DNA of 64,000 nucleotides from Coturnix japonica (GCF_001577835.2 NC_029520.1:50911457-50975456); one strand, 5' to 3'. Shown: positions 32,282 through 44,654, numbered from the stretch's first letter. Notes: generated from the letters alone by a model not told the origin. Program-made: numbers and translations.

Positions 32282-34642
32282 ATGAGCTCAGCCCAAGCAG
32301 GGAGCAGGACAGACCCCAGAATGAGCCCTAGTAGACACACAGACACAGAGCTTTTCAGTTCCCTGTTCATCCTCTACCATGATCAATTTGCATTCCCATC
32401 CACAATTCACCAAGCATCTCGCTTGTCTCTCAGCAGGTGATTTCCCTGCACATCATCAGTTTTCAGCCTATGAATTCACAGCGTTCATTAGGCTCACACC
32501 AAAAGCAGCAGCTCCACCATCACAAAGCAGCCTCCACAGCTGCCACCCTTCCTTTCTGGCTCACATAACTCCCCAAATCCTCTGCAACCAACTTTCTACA
32601 CCTTTCTCAGCTCCACTACTTGGAAAATTTCTACATTGTGTTCTTTGATGGATCATTCAAAGGCTTCGATAACTACATTTCAGGTCTTGTAACCTTTCCC
32701 ATGTACTGCCTACCACTCTTGTTTTCATCTGGGACTTTCTGTTGCTCAAAAATTCCTTCATAAAAGCATTAGTTCCTGGCACCTGGGTTGAACTCGTGGC
32801 TGGAAATCGTATCTTTCTATGCATTTATAAGCTTTTTCTGCATCTGGCACAGGCAGACAGCAGTTTTGTGCATCCTGGGGAGAAATCGCTTCTTCAAGAA
32901 CATCATTTCTATTGTTATGATGGATTCTGAGGGAAGAGAACAAAGCATACGGTGCAGGCAGGTAGGAAAAAGGAGGTCAGCACACATCAGAGACTCATCC
33001 AGCTCTGGCAAACTTCTGCATGTGGAGCAAGGAGCATTTGCAAAGAAGATGCTGCTGATGGAAAGCTGTTTTCCCCTAATTTTCCCTTCTTCATTGCCTT
33101 TCTCTTGTCCTCAGCAGAACTGCAAGCTGCTTCTCCTTTTGAAAGCACACTGGTCCCATCCCAAGTCAACTAGGGAACAGGAGGTGAGAGCCCAGAGAAG
33201 AGCCCAGCTGCACCTTCAGGTGCTTCTAAGATGGGCTCAGGAATCAGCACCACCTCCACCACTGCAGATACATACTTGGTGTTTCACGCTGTCATTGGTT
33301 TGCCATCTACCACTGCAAATGTCTCCTGGGGCTCCTCAGCATCCAAGTGATCCAGGCAAAGAACACAGATCTCACATTGGAGGTTTTAGCCTGGGCCAGA
33401 GCCTCACTCCCCAAGGTGATGTGAAAAAGGAAGAGCACGAGTTAAACATTCAAACACTTCATCCCCAACAACAAATCCCTTCCAGGATGAGGAGCCAAAA
33501 ACTCATCTCAAACCAGCAGCTGTAAAGGTTGCAAGGGAAGTGACAGATGCTCAAAGTGGGACCTGCATCTTGCAAGGCCTTTTTAGGCATAGTGGGCTCC
33601 ACACAAACCTTGTGTTCAAGGAATGCAAGCTGGACACACAAAAAAAGGACTGTTTCTGGAACAATCCTGGAGCAGTGGTACACACTGAGTCTGTATTGTG
33701 TTTATTCTGTTTTACAGTGGCAGCAAATTTACAGCAATGAAGATGCTTGACCACATAGTGAGAGTTTTTAGAGCACATGACGGTGAGCAAACCCTGCAGG
33801 CAGCTGGAGCTGAGCAAGCCCTGGCTGAAAAAAGATGAAGAAAAAAAGAATCAAAGCAAAACTGATTAATTTTGCCTGGAGAGGTTTGTTTTTGCTTGTG
33901 TCTCATCTGAAAAGAAAGAAAAAACAACATATTTCAGGGGTGAGGAGGGGAGAAATACTGAAAAGCAATCTTCTCCTCTTTCTGGCTAGAGCCAAGACAG
34001 CTCAGCCCAGGAGCAATGCTAGTGGGCATCCTCAGACCTGCAGGTGAGACATCCCATCCTACCCAGCTCAAGCTTTTAAGCCAGAACTCCCACAAGGCAG
34101 CATCACTTACTAAAGAGAAGCAGAACAGGGACCCGTGGGACCACACTGACACCCACACATCTCAGCCCCTGTGCCCACCTCCATCCAGACCACTTCCCCA
34201 CCACAACGCAGCCTCTCCTCCCCACCTGCAAGGAGAGACTGGTGACACCTCCATGCTGTCTGACACCAGGACTACACAGCTGTTCCATAGATGTTCTTAG
34301 AGCAATTGGTTTGTCTATGCACTAGAGAATCAAGACGGGAGAAAGGCAATTACAGAGGAGCTTGGTAACACGTTATGAATTGCTGTTGCTGCTGTTAATG
34401 TTATTGCCCTCCTCTTCCCTTTGAACCTAATTATATGAGAGCCAAACTCTCCTGAAATGTCAGCAGCCATCACACACTTGAAAGTTCAGCCCTGCAGTGC
34501 CCTGGAAATCTTGTTGATTGCTGTAAACATTATACAAATGCAGGAAACCACAGCAAGCCTGCCCTCAGGCAACTCCCAGCTTTAAACAGCAGCAAACGAG
34601 GCAGCAAGGGCATCCTTCTATGTAACACAGCCTAGTCAATGT
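32282..34642. other. Intergenic; longest open frame of the window, probably chance
   Basis: The plus-strand frame 32788-33525 is open for 245 codons from a TTG, or 202 codons from the first ATG at 32917. The product is Ser/Gln/Pro-rich with no domain I recognise, no good Kozak context and no visible promoter. No CR1 in this stretch. I do not call it a gene. Confidence 0.4.
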
Positions 34643-34722
34643 CATAGAATCATAGTTCTGTGACATCATCAGGGTTGGAGAAGACCATTAAGATCATCTA
34701 GTCCAACCACCAAACATCACAG
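34643..34722 (-). mobile_element. CR1 LINE tail fragment
   Basis: TCATAGAATCATAGTTCTGT, then CATCAGGGTTGGAGAAGACC and ATCATCTAGTCCAACCACCA. Ends abruptly against a second reverse CR1 copy. Confidence 0.9.
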
Positions 34723-34728
34723 GAACAT

Positions 34729-34998
34729 GCATTGGCTTGGATTAGAAGGGACCTCAAGGATCATGAAGCTCCAGCCCCCCACCACAGGCAGGGCCACCAA
34801 CCTCCACATTGATACCAGCCCAGGCTGCCCAGGGCCCCATCCAACCTGGCCTTGAACACCTCCAGGGATGGACGGGGCATCCACAGCCTCTCTGGGCAGC
34901 TGTTCCAGCACCTCATCAAACTCTTGGTAAAGAACTTCCCCCTGACATCAAGCCTAAATCTTCCCTCCTTAAACTTCAAACCATTTCCCCTTTCCTGC
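34729..34998 (-). mobile_element. CR1 LINE 3' copy, young; inverted mate at 37.5 kb
   Basis: Minus-strand frame encodes RLDVRGKFFTKSLMRCWNS and FKARLDGALGSLGWYQCGG, the C-terminal part of CR1 ORF2 and its continuation. The plus-oriented copy at 37465-37788 encodes almost the same residues. The terminal 8-bp tail is missing and replaced by CATGCATTGGCTTGGATTAG. Confidence 0.95.
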
Positions 34999-35192
34999 TG
35001 TCATCTGCACTCATTATCCAAATGGTCTTTCCATTATCCTTGTTCCAGGGTCTCTCTGTTCAGTCCCCTTTTCCTGTATCCTCAAAGCTAGCTACCATGT
35101 TCTTCATTTGGGATAGAGGAAGGTACCTCCTTGTGCTCCCATCCATATCCAGAGCTTGCCACCTACCATACTAGAGATAAACAACATTGTCT

Positions 35193-35218
35193 GTAATAAC
35201 TCTAGAGAGAGTTATTAC
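35193..35218. repeat. Perfect 11-bp inverted repeat (hairpin)
   Basis: GTAATAACTCT at 35193-35203 and AGAGTTATTAC at 35208-35218 are exact reverse complements with a 4-base loop AGAG. No T-tract or gene end is associated with it. Confidence 0.9.
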
Positions 35219-35365
35219 CTCTCTCCAAAGGACCCAGGCAGGCTTGAGCAGTGGGCCCAGGAGAACCTTGTGAAATTCAGTTCAAGGTCTTGCTCATGAG
35301 TCATAGTAGTCTCCCCCCACCCCCATTGGACTAAAAGAGGTGAGATTTAAACTGCAAAAAATGGA

Positions 35366-35544
35366 AAAGTTCTTTACAATAAGGTTGGTGAGGCAGTGGG
35401 TGCCTCATCCCTGCAGACATCCAAGGTCAGGCTGGATGGGCTCTGAGCTCCTGATAGAACTGTGAATGACCCTGTTCATTGCAGAGGAGTGGGACCAGAT
35501 GGCCTTTAAGGGTCCCTTCCATCTCTAACAATTCTGTGATTCCA
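35366..35544 (+). mobile_element. CR1 LINE 3' fragment
   Basis: GGAAAAGTTCTTTACAATAA, GAGGCAGTGGGTGCCTCATC, TCAGGCTGGATGGGCTCTGA and GACCAGATGGCCTTTAAGGG. Ends ACAATTCTGTGATTCC. Forward orientation. Confidence 0.95.
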
Positions 35545-37464
35545 CCAGATTTCTTCTGTTTTTCCACCAAAACCAACTAGAGGATACTTCAGGGTTTTGC
35601 TGGAGGCAGCTCACACAGCAGAAATGGCAAATCTAGTTTTCGTATTTAATTGTGTGGAGATACATAGAGAACCAGCGCCAACCCAGGAGAGCTCTACCTT
35701 CACGTACCCAAACTTCAGGAGGATCAGAAGTGCTGGGCTTCCTCCAAACCACCCCATGGCCAAGATGGGGCAAGTGGAGCCACATCTGCTGCTTGCCAGC
35801 CCAAAGACCTGCTCATAGTTAATTCTTCCTCTGAATTTTCCCTCTCTGTAGGCTGCATAGCACAGATAATTGTTGACTTCACCCCTCTGCAGGGCGTGGG
35901 AGGTTTGAGTTTTACAGCCTCAGAAGACAGAGCTCTGCTTGCAGCAGCTCTTGCTGCCTCCTGAGGAGTTATATTTGCTCTTCCTTTCCTCACTGTTTTC
36001 CTTAAGCTAAAATAAAACATCCCAGACTGGAGGGGAAAAAAAAGAAAAAGAAATAGGGGAGCATGTTTTGCTCCCAATGTCTGGACAAACATATCACATC
36101 CCAAGTCTTAAATAGAGCTAATGGGATGAGTCAGTGCAAGCTCGCTGGGATGCTGCAGCTGCAGAAGCGAACAAGAGAACGAGGCAACGGAGCCTCCATG
36201 GGGACAGCTGCTGCCTTCAGACTTCTATTTTTTTCCCCACCAAAACACAGCAATCGCGTGCGAAGAAGCCACCCGCTGCACGCTCCTCCTGGGAAGGTGT
36301 GCTCTGCATCAGATCAGCAGCAATGGTTTGGCCTTCTGGCCATGAGGAGTTTATGGGGTTTTTATCAATGCTTGACTGGGTTTTTTTGTTACCTCAGACC
36401 ACCTCTCCCCTGATCTAACAAAATGCTCAATTGATATCAAGTGCTGGAGCTACATCCTCTGTTAGCTGCGTTTAGGGCTGGCTGGTTACCCTGTTGTTTT
36501 TTGCATCATTTTAAGAAATGAAGATGCTGAGAGTGTGGGTCCTTCCTCAGGATGGGCACCTCAGCATTCTCAATGGAGAAAAGAGGATGATTTCCTTGGG
36601 CTGCATCCATGGCAGAAGTCAGGGTAGCTTGTTTCTACAGCAGGTTCTTCACCCTGCTTTCTTCTGCTCCTCCCCACATCAGTTTGGATAGATTAAGAGC
36701 TGGCCAAAAATACAACCCCATTCAACACCAAAAGGTGTATTTTCTATTACCAAAATAAGAAAGTGATAAGCCTTGCAAAAATTACCACTCCCCAGAAGGA
36801 AATTGGCTGCTTCTAATTTACCGCTCATCTACCACTGGGATTTAAATCACCTGCTCATGGCTGAGTGTGAGGGATGCCCTAATGGCACTGACTCAGCTCC
36901 ATCCAGGGGGAAAAGCCTGGAAAGGACAAGCATAGCTTCCATCTATCCCAGGATGAAGCTATTTAAGGTCAAGGACTTACCCAAGGAGAGTCCACGGTGA
37001 TCCCCAAAGTGTTCTGGCAGTCTGCTGGCTGGGTAATATGTGTCCACTGTGATAGTAAGAAATAGGAGCCTTCAGCCCGTGGTCCACTCCTACTCCTTGT
37101 ATTTGGTGCAGCCTCCCAGTGTTGTCTTGAAATGAAGTGATCTTTTATCAGACATTTCCTTCGTGCAGCTGTCACTGCACACTTTGAAGGCCAGGCTGTA
37201 AACACGGAGCAACACATCCCTGATCACTAATGCATTTCCAAACAGCGTTCTCACTTCCCTGCTTTGCTTTTCACAGCTCAGATGACAAAATGCTGATGTG
37301 AGCAAATCTAAAATTAATCATCTGAGTGTCTCACAGGCTGCCAGGTAACAAGGGCAGCTGAGAATTGTTGTCTCTGCAGGATGCACAGACCCTCAAGGAC
37401 TGCTCGTGTTCTTGTTCCTCTTGTCCTTGCTGTGGGTTTGGATTGGAGCAAACCTCACATCCTC
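35545..37464. other. Intergenic, no gene recognised
   Basis: No gene and no repeat family recognised in about 1.9 kb. The 126-codon minus-strand frame at 35724-36104 has no domain. Confidence 0.45.
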
Positions 37465-37788
37465 ATTCAACTCTCTGAAAGGGTAGATAGCAGCAGGATA
37501 AGGGGAAATGGATTGAAGTTGAAGGAGAGAAGATTTAGGCTTGATGTCAGGGGGAAGTTCTTTACCAAGAGTGTGATGAGGTGCTGGAACAGCTGCCCAG
37601 AGAGGCTGTGGATGCCCCGTCCATCCCTGGAGGTGTTCAAGGCCAGGTTGGATGGGGCCCTGGGCAGCCTGGGCTGGTATCAATGTGGAGGTTGGTGGCC
37701 CTGCCTGTGGTTGCGGGGGGGAGGGGAGTGGATCTTGATCTTTGAGATCCCTTCCAACCTAAGCCATTCTATGATATGATGATATGAT
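37465..37788 (+). mobile_element. CR1 LINE 3' copy, young, with near-intact tail
   Basis: The plus-strand frame encodes RRFRLDVRGKFFTKSVMRC and goes on through FKARLDGALGSLGWYQCGG. The 3' end reads CCTTCCAACCTAAGCCATTC, then TATGATATGATGATATGAT, an irregular form of the usual ATTCTATG tail. About 95% identical by eye to the reverse copy at 34729-34998. Confidence 0.96.
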
Positions 37789-38559
37789 CCTTATGTGTGG
37801 GCATAAGTGGTAGAAAGTGAGCAGTTCTCTGCCGCACATGGATGGGGAGAAGCTGGCAATTTTAACACAATTCTTCCTCTGAAACAGGTTTTGCTCCACC
37901 ATGCCCCATCCCTATTCCTCCTATTCAAGCAGCCACAATGCTCCAGAGGGATTAAATGGTTTTGTGTGGGCATGAACACTGGGGCAGATACAGTTCAAAT
38001 CTGCTGGAGTTCACTTTACATTGACTCAAACCAGAACCCAGGCCAGTCACACTCTAGGAATCCTTACTGGATTGCTAAGTCCTTTGGGCTATGGGGAATG
38101 TTTGAGATGATAGGAAAGGTTTTGCAAGCAGGAATTAATTTGCAAGAACTGAGAGCTGGAGCTGTAAGCCAGGGCCCTGGCCCAGCATGGCAGGATTCTT
38201 TCATTGCTACAGTTCAATAATTATTTGAACTACGGCTGTTCTTTCCCAGAGACTGCTCTGAAAACCCATGGAGAGTTTGATCTACAGCTTGGCAGAGGGT
38301 GTGCTGCTGCCTACCTGCAGAATAACTGCATCTGCCTGCCAACAACATGGTCTGAATTCATTGGAGTTTGGGCTGGAATTCACAATATCCTGGCTGCCGA
38401 ACACACATTCACCTTAGTGGGCTCTTTGCTAAAAGAAGGAAGAGGTGCTTTTCCACAGCTGCTGTGTTTTGTTACTCTGAGAGCACCTTTACTGGAGGTT
38501 CTTCTCCCATTTCATCCAGCCCCTTTGCTCTGGCAACGTCTTTAATCCAGTCAAATGAG

Positions 38560-38725
38560 TGCCCCATCCCTGCAGACACCCAAGGTCAGGTTGGATGGGT
38601 TCTGAGCACCTGATGGAGCTGTGGGTGTCCCTTCTCATTGCAGGGGAATTAGACCAGATGGCCTTTAAGGGTCCCTCCCAACCCAAACAATTATACAATT
38701 ATGTGACTGTATGATAATACAGTTC
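38560..38725 (+). mobile_element. CR1 LINE 3' fragment
   Basis: GCCCCATCCCTGCAGACACC, CAAGGTCAGGTTGGATGGGT and GACCAGATGGCCTTTAAGGG, ending in an AT-rich ATTATACAATTATGTGACTG. Forward orientation. Confidence 0.95.
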
Positions 38726-39128
38726 CATGATACAAATTAGATCCCCCTAAAATGGAGCTGCTGGTGGGGTTATAAGCAAATGGGGAATGTGACTCGTAAC
38801 AGCCAGTGAACATTTGCCAAAGCCCACCCATCCCCAGCCTCCCAGTCCTGTGTAGCCCCTTGTAACCCTGAGTACGTACAGTGAGAGTCTGAACAAGGGG
38901 CTTCTGCAAAGTGGATGACTGCAAACTTGTGATCACACAGTGGGATGTTTCTTCCACTTTTGCCTTTCATGGGATACTGTGCCAGGACAACTCCCCTCCA
39001 GCCATGCTGCTCATCCACCTGCTGAGAGCACTTCTTCCAGCTACAAGATATATCCACATCCAGCATCCTTTTCTATCACACCTATTCCCAACATCTCCCC
39101 TTTTCCTATCTCCGTCCCCTTTTATAGG

Positions 39129-39197
39129 ATCTTAAAACCATTCAGGTTGGAAAAGACCTATGAGGAGAAATTGTTCCTAATACCCAACCTGAAATGG
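39129..39197 (-). mobile_element. CR1 LINE fragment with internal deletion
   Basis: AAAACCATTCAGGTTGGAAA then AGACCTATGAGGAGAAATTG joined directly to TTCCTAATACCCAACCTGAA: the 3' end is fused to a more 5' CR1 segment. Reverse orientation. Confidence 0.85.
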
Positions 39198-41869
39198 ATA
39201 TTAGAAATGGCTGTTGCATCCTTCCTAAGCAAAAGCTGCCACAGATGGCATCTACCCATGGCATCCATTGCAGAGGCAGTGTCCCCTTGCCTTTGGCAAC
39301 CCCATTTTTCTGGTGCTGAGCTGAGGTTGACTTTCAATCAGTGCATCAAGTGTCTTCATTAGAGGCTTCCCTTTGGTCAGGAAAAGTACTGCAGATTGGA
39401 TTTGTTTTGTCTGAAAACATAAATCCAAGAGCAGGGAGATCAGCTTGAAGCCTTCCAGTTTGGAGGCCCATATCTCATAAATTCCTAAAACCCTCTTTTC
39501 TTCAGCCCAGCTCTATCCAACACATTTGTTACTAGGCTAAGATCCAGCAAAGAGTTTTATTTTGAGTGCCAACAGCAAATTTTTATAACCACAGAGTAAA
39601 CCTTGAAATATGATATGTTTAGATAAGCGATGGGAATGCTAAGAGACTCTCAGCAAATTGAATCAAGAGGTGTGAACAGTTCTGCTTAAAGGACATTCAA
39701 AAATAATAGCACCAGGGCTGTGCTGCAAGTTCCAGGAGGAAATATGATAGAGGCAACAGTCAGCAGACCATAATAATGCTGGTTGAATTATAGCTCTGCA
39801 AAGATGAGCTATAAAGGAGCAAGAGGAGATGCATAATGATCAGTGCTGAGGCAAGGGCAAGCTCCTGGGAAGTTCATACCCCAGAGAAATGCCCCAAGCC
39901 TTCCTAAGTAGGGCTGCTTCCGCAGTATGAAAGAAGTCTCCTTCCCCTGCACATCCATGTCAAAGCAGCCCTATGTATCTCAGTGTATTTTCTTCCTTTC
40001 TTGGCAATCTGAGTGCCCCAGGGAGCTGTTGCAGCCCATGTCCTTAATCCCAACCTGTCCTCAATCCCAGCCTGTCCTCTTCTCTCTTCTCTGGGGATTC
40101 AGAGTCACCACCTTTATCTTTGAAGCACCCCACGGTCAGGCTCTGGGCCAGATGAGCAAACCAATAACAAACTCCATTGGTGGCCATTGCTTTGTGCATG
40201 GGGCAGAGCTCAGCTGTGCATTAGCAGGGCATTCTCAGGGGGGTCGTTGGCGATGGGGATGAACTCCTCCAGGAGCCATCACAGACCTCCCTATTGCGTG
40301 CAAAGGGCACTTTGCTCACCTCGGGAAGGCAAAATAACACATTCTCAAATTAACAGGGACTAAACAACACAAGTGGCTGCTCAGGCTGCCCCAGAGGAGA
40401 GGATAATGTGGCAAACCCTGAGCAGATGCCAGCCACCTGGCTCCAGGCACGGCCCACAGCAAGCAGCTCAGTGCTGTAAAATAAAAACTGGGCTTCGAGA
40501 AAGCCCAGTGCTTCCCCATTACACTGATGTGACCAAAGGGAATGTGATTTGGTGTCACTTAACCTCAAATTTGGGTGTACCTCTCATCACAGATAATATT
40601 TCAAGGGAAGCCCCACATTCCAGTGTCAGCGTGATGATGGAGAGGGCTCCGCTCTTTCTTTTACAACCAATTCCAGCCCCCAATGCCTGAACTGAGGCTG
40701 AAACAGCATTTCTTAATTCTTTTAGTAAATCCTTATCCCACATTCAGACATAAAAGTGAAGTGAAAGCCACCCAAAATCACCCCATGCTTGGCTCCAAGA
40801 TGCACTGGGGATCCTCTCCTGGTACTGAGACCCTACATCTGTGTCCCAAGCCTTGTGTTGACTTCCACAGTGAATTTTGCAAAGGAACGAACCCAAGCCT
40901 GGGTCTCCTCTCTATTTTTATCCTGTTCCATCACTCCCGGCAAGAACCAGACAAACAGCCCCAAGAATTGCCTCAGAAAGTCTAGAGGACTAAAATAAAT
41001 GCCCAGACTGTGGTTAGAGGGGCTGAACTTGGCCGAGCCATCTTGGGCTGAAAAACAAGCAGGCTGTTTTCTTTTAAAATAACTCCAGTGCTCAGAGATG
41101 CATAAATGCCATCCCATGGCTCAGAGCTGAGGAGGAAGGAGCAGTGTTGGACAACCCCAGCCTCAACACATGTGTGAAGCTCCTGTAATCTACATTGAAC
41201 TTCTTTTTCTACCTTTCCATGTCTTCCCTGCCCTCCTCCTCTCCTTAGGTCTGTATCTGGATGTGCCAAAAATAAGCTCAGAATTCCTTCTTTCCCTGAA
41301 CTCCAGCTGCCCACAGAGAGGGCTGGGGAGCAGATGTGGGACACGGTGGCTTTGTAGTAATGCAGCCCAGAAGAGTTGGCTTTTCCTTGTGCTTTACTGA
41401 AGACTTTCTTGCTGACCTTATCTCTGCAGCTGATGAAATTTTGGAGGTAGAAATAAATCAAATGGATATGAAAAAAAAAAAAAAGACAAGACAGCAAACT
41501 GTGTGGTTTTTGCAGACCAGTGGAGGCAGAGCGTCACCCCACTGATGCCCTCCAAGCCAAAACTGAATTAAAAGACTCATGGCAGAGCTGGGCTCAAGGT
41601 AAGAGACACGCAGACCTATGCAGGGTAGATCCTTTGCTGAACCTAGGACCAGTGAGCGTGGAAATCACCTTGAGCAGCAGCAGGTATAGCTGTACCACTC
41701 ATGTCCCTGCCTACCTCTGAGCATGCTCTTGCTTAGTAATCTGGATCTCTGGGAGACCCTCATAAGGGATTCAGGATGTTGGCTGTGAGTCCAGGCTGCA
41801 CGTCTCGCTGGCTTTGCTGGCAAAGCAAACCCCTCCTGCTCTTTGTCTGCTATAAATGAAGCCACAGCT
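39198..41869. other. Intergenic, no gene recognised
   Basis: No CR1 recognised in about 2.7 kb. The 171-codon minus-strand frame at 40982-41497 begins in a poly-A/T-encoded Phe run and has no domain. A-run at 41471-41485. Confidence 0.45.
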
Positions 41870-42420
41870 GTCTAAACTCTTCCGTATTCTTGGCGGCTCT
41901 TAAGAAATTCATACAATCCTTAGTAGTCAAAATAATGAGATTGTCTCCTAATGTGAGATTTCCTTTGCGGGATAAAGTACACCTAAGGGCTGCTGATGTA
42001 ATTCTCTCATACTAAGCTGATTAAGTGCCGAGGAGTTAGAGCCTTTTATAATTTTATTACATTAGATTCCAAAGATGAAATGAATAGAAATGACCAGACA
42101 CCGAAGGAGGCAGAAATCTGTGTCCGCAGATTGTAGAGACTATCAATTACATTCAGCCAATATAGCGAGGTGTCTGCTAGAACCAATCTAATAATAGAGT
42201 GTCCGTCTGTTTGACAACATGGATAAACTCAGGCTGTTGGTATTGTACAGCTCTAAAAGGAGAATTACAAGCAGGAGCACAGAGAACAAGTAAAGGTCGT
42301 CAGATCCCAAGGATTCATGCCGTCCATCCAAGGGACATCAGCAGCCATAAGTACTACTCAGCGACTGACTGCAGGCTCTTATTACCCTTATTAATTATCT
42401 GTGGCGAAAGATGAAGGTTT
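41870..42420. promoter_or_regulatory. Conserved-looking non-coding block, about 550 bp
   Basis: Dense in AT-rich, CpG-containing unique words: TTCATACAATCCTTAGTAGT, TTAAGTGCCGAGGAGTTAGA, TTTATAATTTTATTACATTA, GCCAATATAGCGAGGTGTCT and CTTATTAATTATCTGTGGCG. No open frame stands out. Together with the block at 42780-43480 it forms the longest enhancer-like stretch of the window. Confidence 0.5.
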
Positions 42421-42779
42421 GTCCTGGGTTGGACAGGGGACATACCATAATAAATCCACCATCCCTGCACAAAAGGTCTGAGCTGGATCCAGTTGGACTG
42501 TAGTTGTATATAAAGGTAGTTATTTGGCTGAGACTGGGGAGGAAGCCCAGATAACTCCCCAAATCAACATGAAAACAGCAATATCCTTCTAGACTCTGAT
42601 GCAGACGTGGATTTGACCTTGTGTGCTTTGACTCGTTTCAGACATCCCAATCATTTCAATGGTTACACAAGTCACCTGAGGATGGAGATTATGACTAAGG
42701 CTTCTGCTTCTCGAGCTCCTTCCCATCTTCCTTCCAAAGGCTCAGCTTTGGCCACGTTGGCCGCAGGATCTGGTCTGTA

Positions 42780-43480
42780 GTCACTCGACAGGGTGATTTA
42801 TGCAACTTCCCAACAAAGCAGACAGTGTGAGTCATGCGACCCAACGTACAATGTGAAATTCAAGGGATATTCATGCACCGATGCTTTACATTTTTCTCTG
42901 GGCACCGCTGTCAGCAAAATGCTCCACTATTCAGATGAGGGTCCTAGGAAAGGTCAAATTGAAATTTGCTTGCATATCTCAACAAATATTTGTGAACAAT
43001 TTTCCCCATTATTCCCCAAGCTTTACACGGGGCCCATTCAGCAAGGCAGTCCTTCTCAGAATACGTGGAGGCATTGCAGAGACTTAAAAACAGGCTGACA
43101 TCAATTAAGGAGCTGACTATTCAAACACATTTTCTGCAAACAGAAGTTTATTTGCTATATATAGATAAATGCTACCAGTGGGCTAATTTGGAAGCATTCT
43201 TGATTACCCATTGTAATGAGGCCTATTACATAATTAAAAGAGTTTTCTCCTAACTGCATTTTCCTGCTAATTAACATTTTATGCCATCTACAATGGACAC
43301 TTTGGGCTGCATCAAAGACATTATTATGCAATTTTAGCCTAAGAGCAGTCTATGAATTATTAATTAATATTAAATCTGTTGATTAAAGGGTAATTTGTAA
43401 GCAAGCCAGTCATAACTATGAACAAGCTTGGCCCATAAGTATTCCCCTGAAATAAGCTCCAAAATAACATGTACTAAAGG
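42780..43480. promoter_or_regulatory. Conserved-looking AT-rich block, about 700 bp
   Basis: Includes TTGTAATGAGGCCTATTACA, TAATTAAAAGAGTTTTCTCC, CTGCTAATTAACATTTTATG and TATGAATTATTAATTAATAT: many TAATTA-type homeodomain cores in 250 bp (43195-43440). No repeat family recognised. The pattern fits a developmental enhancer; conservation needs an alignment. Confidence 0.5.
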
Positions 43481-43882
43481 AAAGGTTAAACAGAAAACAA
43501 ACGAAATCCAAAGGATTTGAGAGTGTGAAACATAGGAGAATGGGGCAATTTGTTTATGAGAACCTGTGATGTTTTTCCAGACATTCTATTTGCTGGTGTT
43601 TCAATTAAATAGAGTCTTCTAGGATGCTTTGTCATGTCCCAGCAGGATGCACAACGCAGTCCTTGTTCTTTTTGCACTGACCACAGCCTGGAAGTCTGGG
43701 TCAGAAAGCACCCATAAGAGGAGCATGACCGGAGGCAGTGAATGCTGGCTGAGATCAGAGAGCATCTAAAGACATGCCTGTGCTCATGCATCACCTTAAA
43801 GCTTGAAACGTGGGCCAAACTGCCTTCCTGATGGTCACTAATACAGATGTATTTATCTACATGAAGTTTCAGGTGACTACTG

Positions 43883-44041
43883 AATCACAGAATCATTAAG
43901 GTTTGGAAAGACCTCAGTGATTTCCAAGGCCAACCCCAGCCCACCCTACCATGCCCACTGCCCACATCCCTCAGTGCCACATCTCCATGGTTCTGGAGCA
44001 CCTCCATGGGCAGTGACTCTACAACTCCCTGGGCAGCTGTG
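43883..44041 (-). mobile_element. CR1 LINE 3' fragment
   Basis: TGAATCACAGAATCATTAAG, CCCACTGCCCACATCCCTCA and GCCACATCTCCATGGTTCTG. Reverse orientation. Confidence 0.95.
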
Positions 44042-44582
44042 CCTATAACTCACTTTCTGGTCTGACCAAGCCACCAAAATGAGATACGGGGCAACTTCTT
44101 GTCTTGCTGGGGTCAGGAGCAGACTTTCTTCAACATGAGCCAATATGTCATCTGAACTGCCCACCAGGGGTGACAGTCACTGCACACCAAGCCCCATAAA
44201 TGTGTTTTCACACCAGCTGCTCCCCTGCACATCAGCTGTGAGGAAATGGGAGGGCTGGAGGAAAACTTGCATTTGGCCTTATATTATAAGTGAGGAAACA
44301 GGCACATGGGGCTGGTAGGACAGGGTTATGGTCCCCCTCAAGAGGCCGAAACATGACAATGGAGCAAGTCACCCAGAAAAGTCACTCTGAGGGCAGTAAT
44401 GAAGGCCAGAACCCTGCAACCAGGGCTCATCCATCACCTGCTGTCCCAGAGCTCAAAGACAAATGCACAGCCCTAACCTCAGCATCTGCTCAGTGCTGCT
44501 GCAGCCCCTTTGTGCTCTGCTCTCAGGCTTGCATCAGCTGCGTCCTATCCTGAGGTTGGGAACACTATAATTGCAATAGTAG

Positions 44583-44654
44583 CAATAATAATAATAATGA
44601 CAATAATCAAAATAATAATAATCAACATAATAGTCATCACCAACATCATCATCT
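44583..44654 (+). repeat. (AAT)n / (ATC)n microsatellite
   Basis: AAT units with single-base changes merge into CATCATC units at the right end. The reverse strand reads as a Tyr/Asp/Cys run and is not a protein. Confidence 0.92.

Noticed and set aside
40982-41497. 171-codon minus-strand frame
   Set aside because: Begins in a poly-T-encoded Phe run; no domain.
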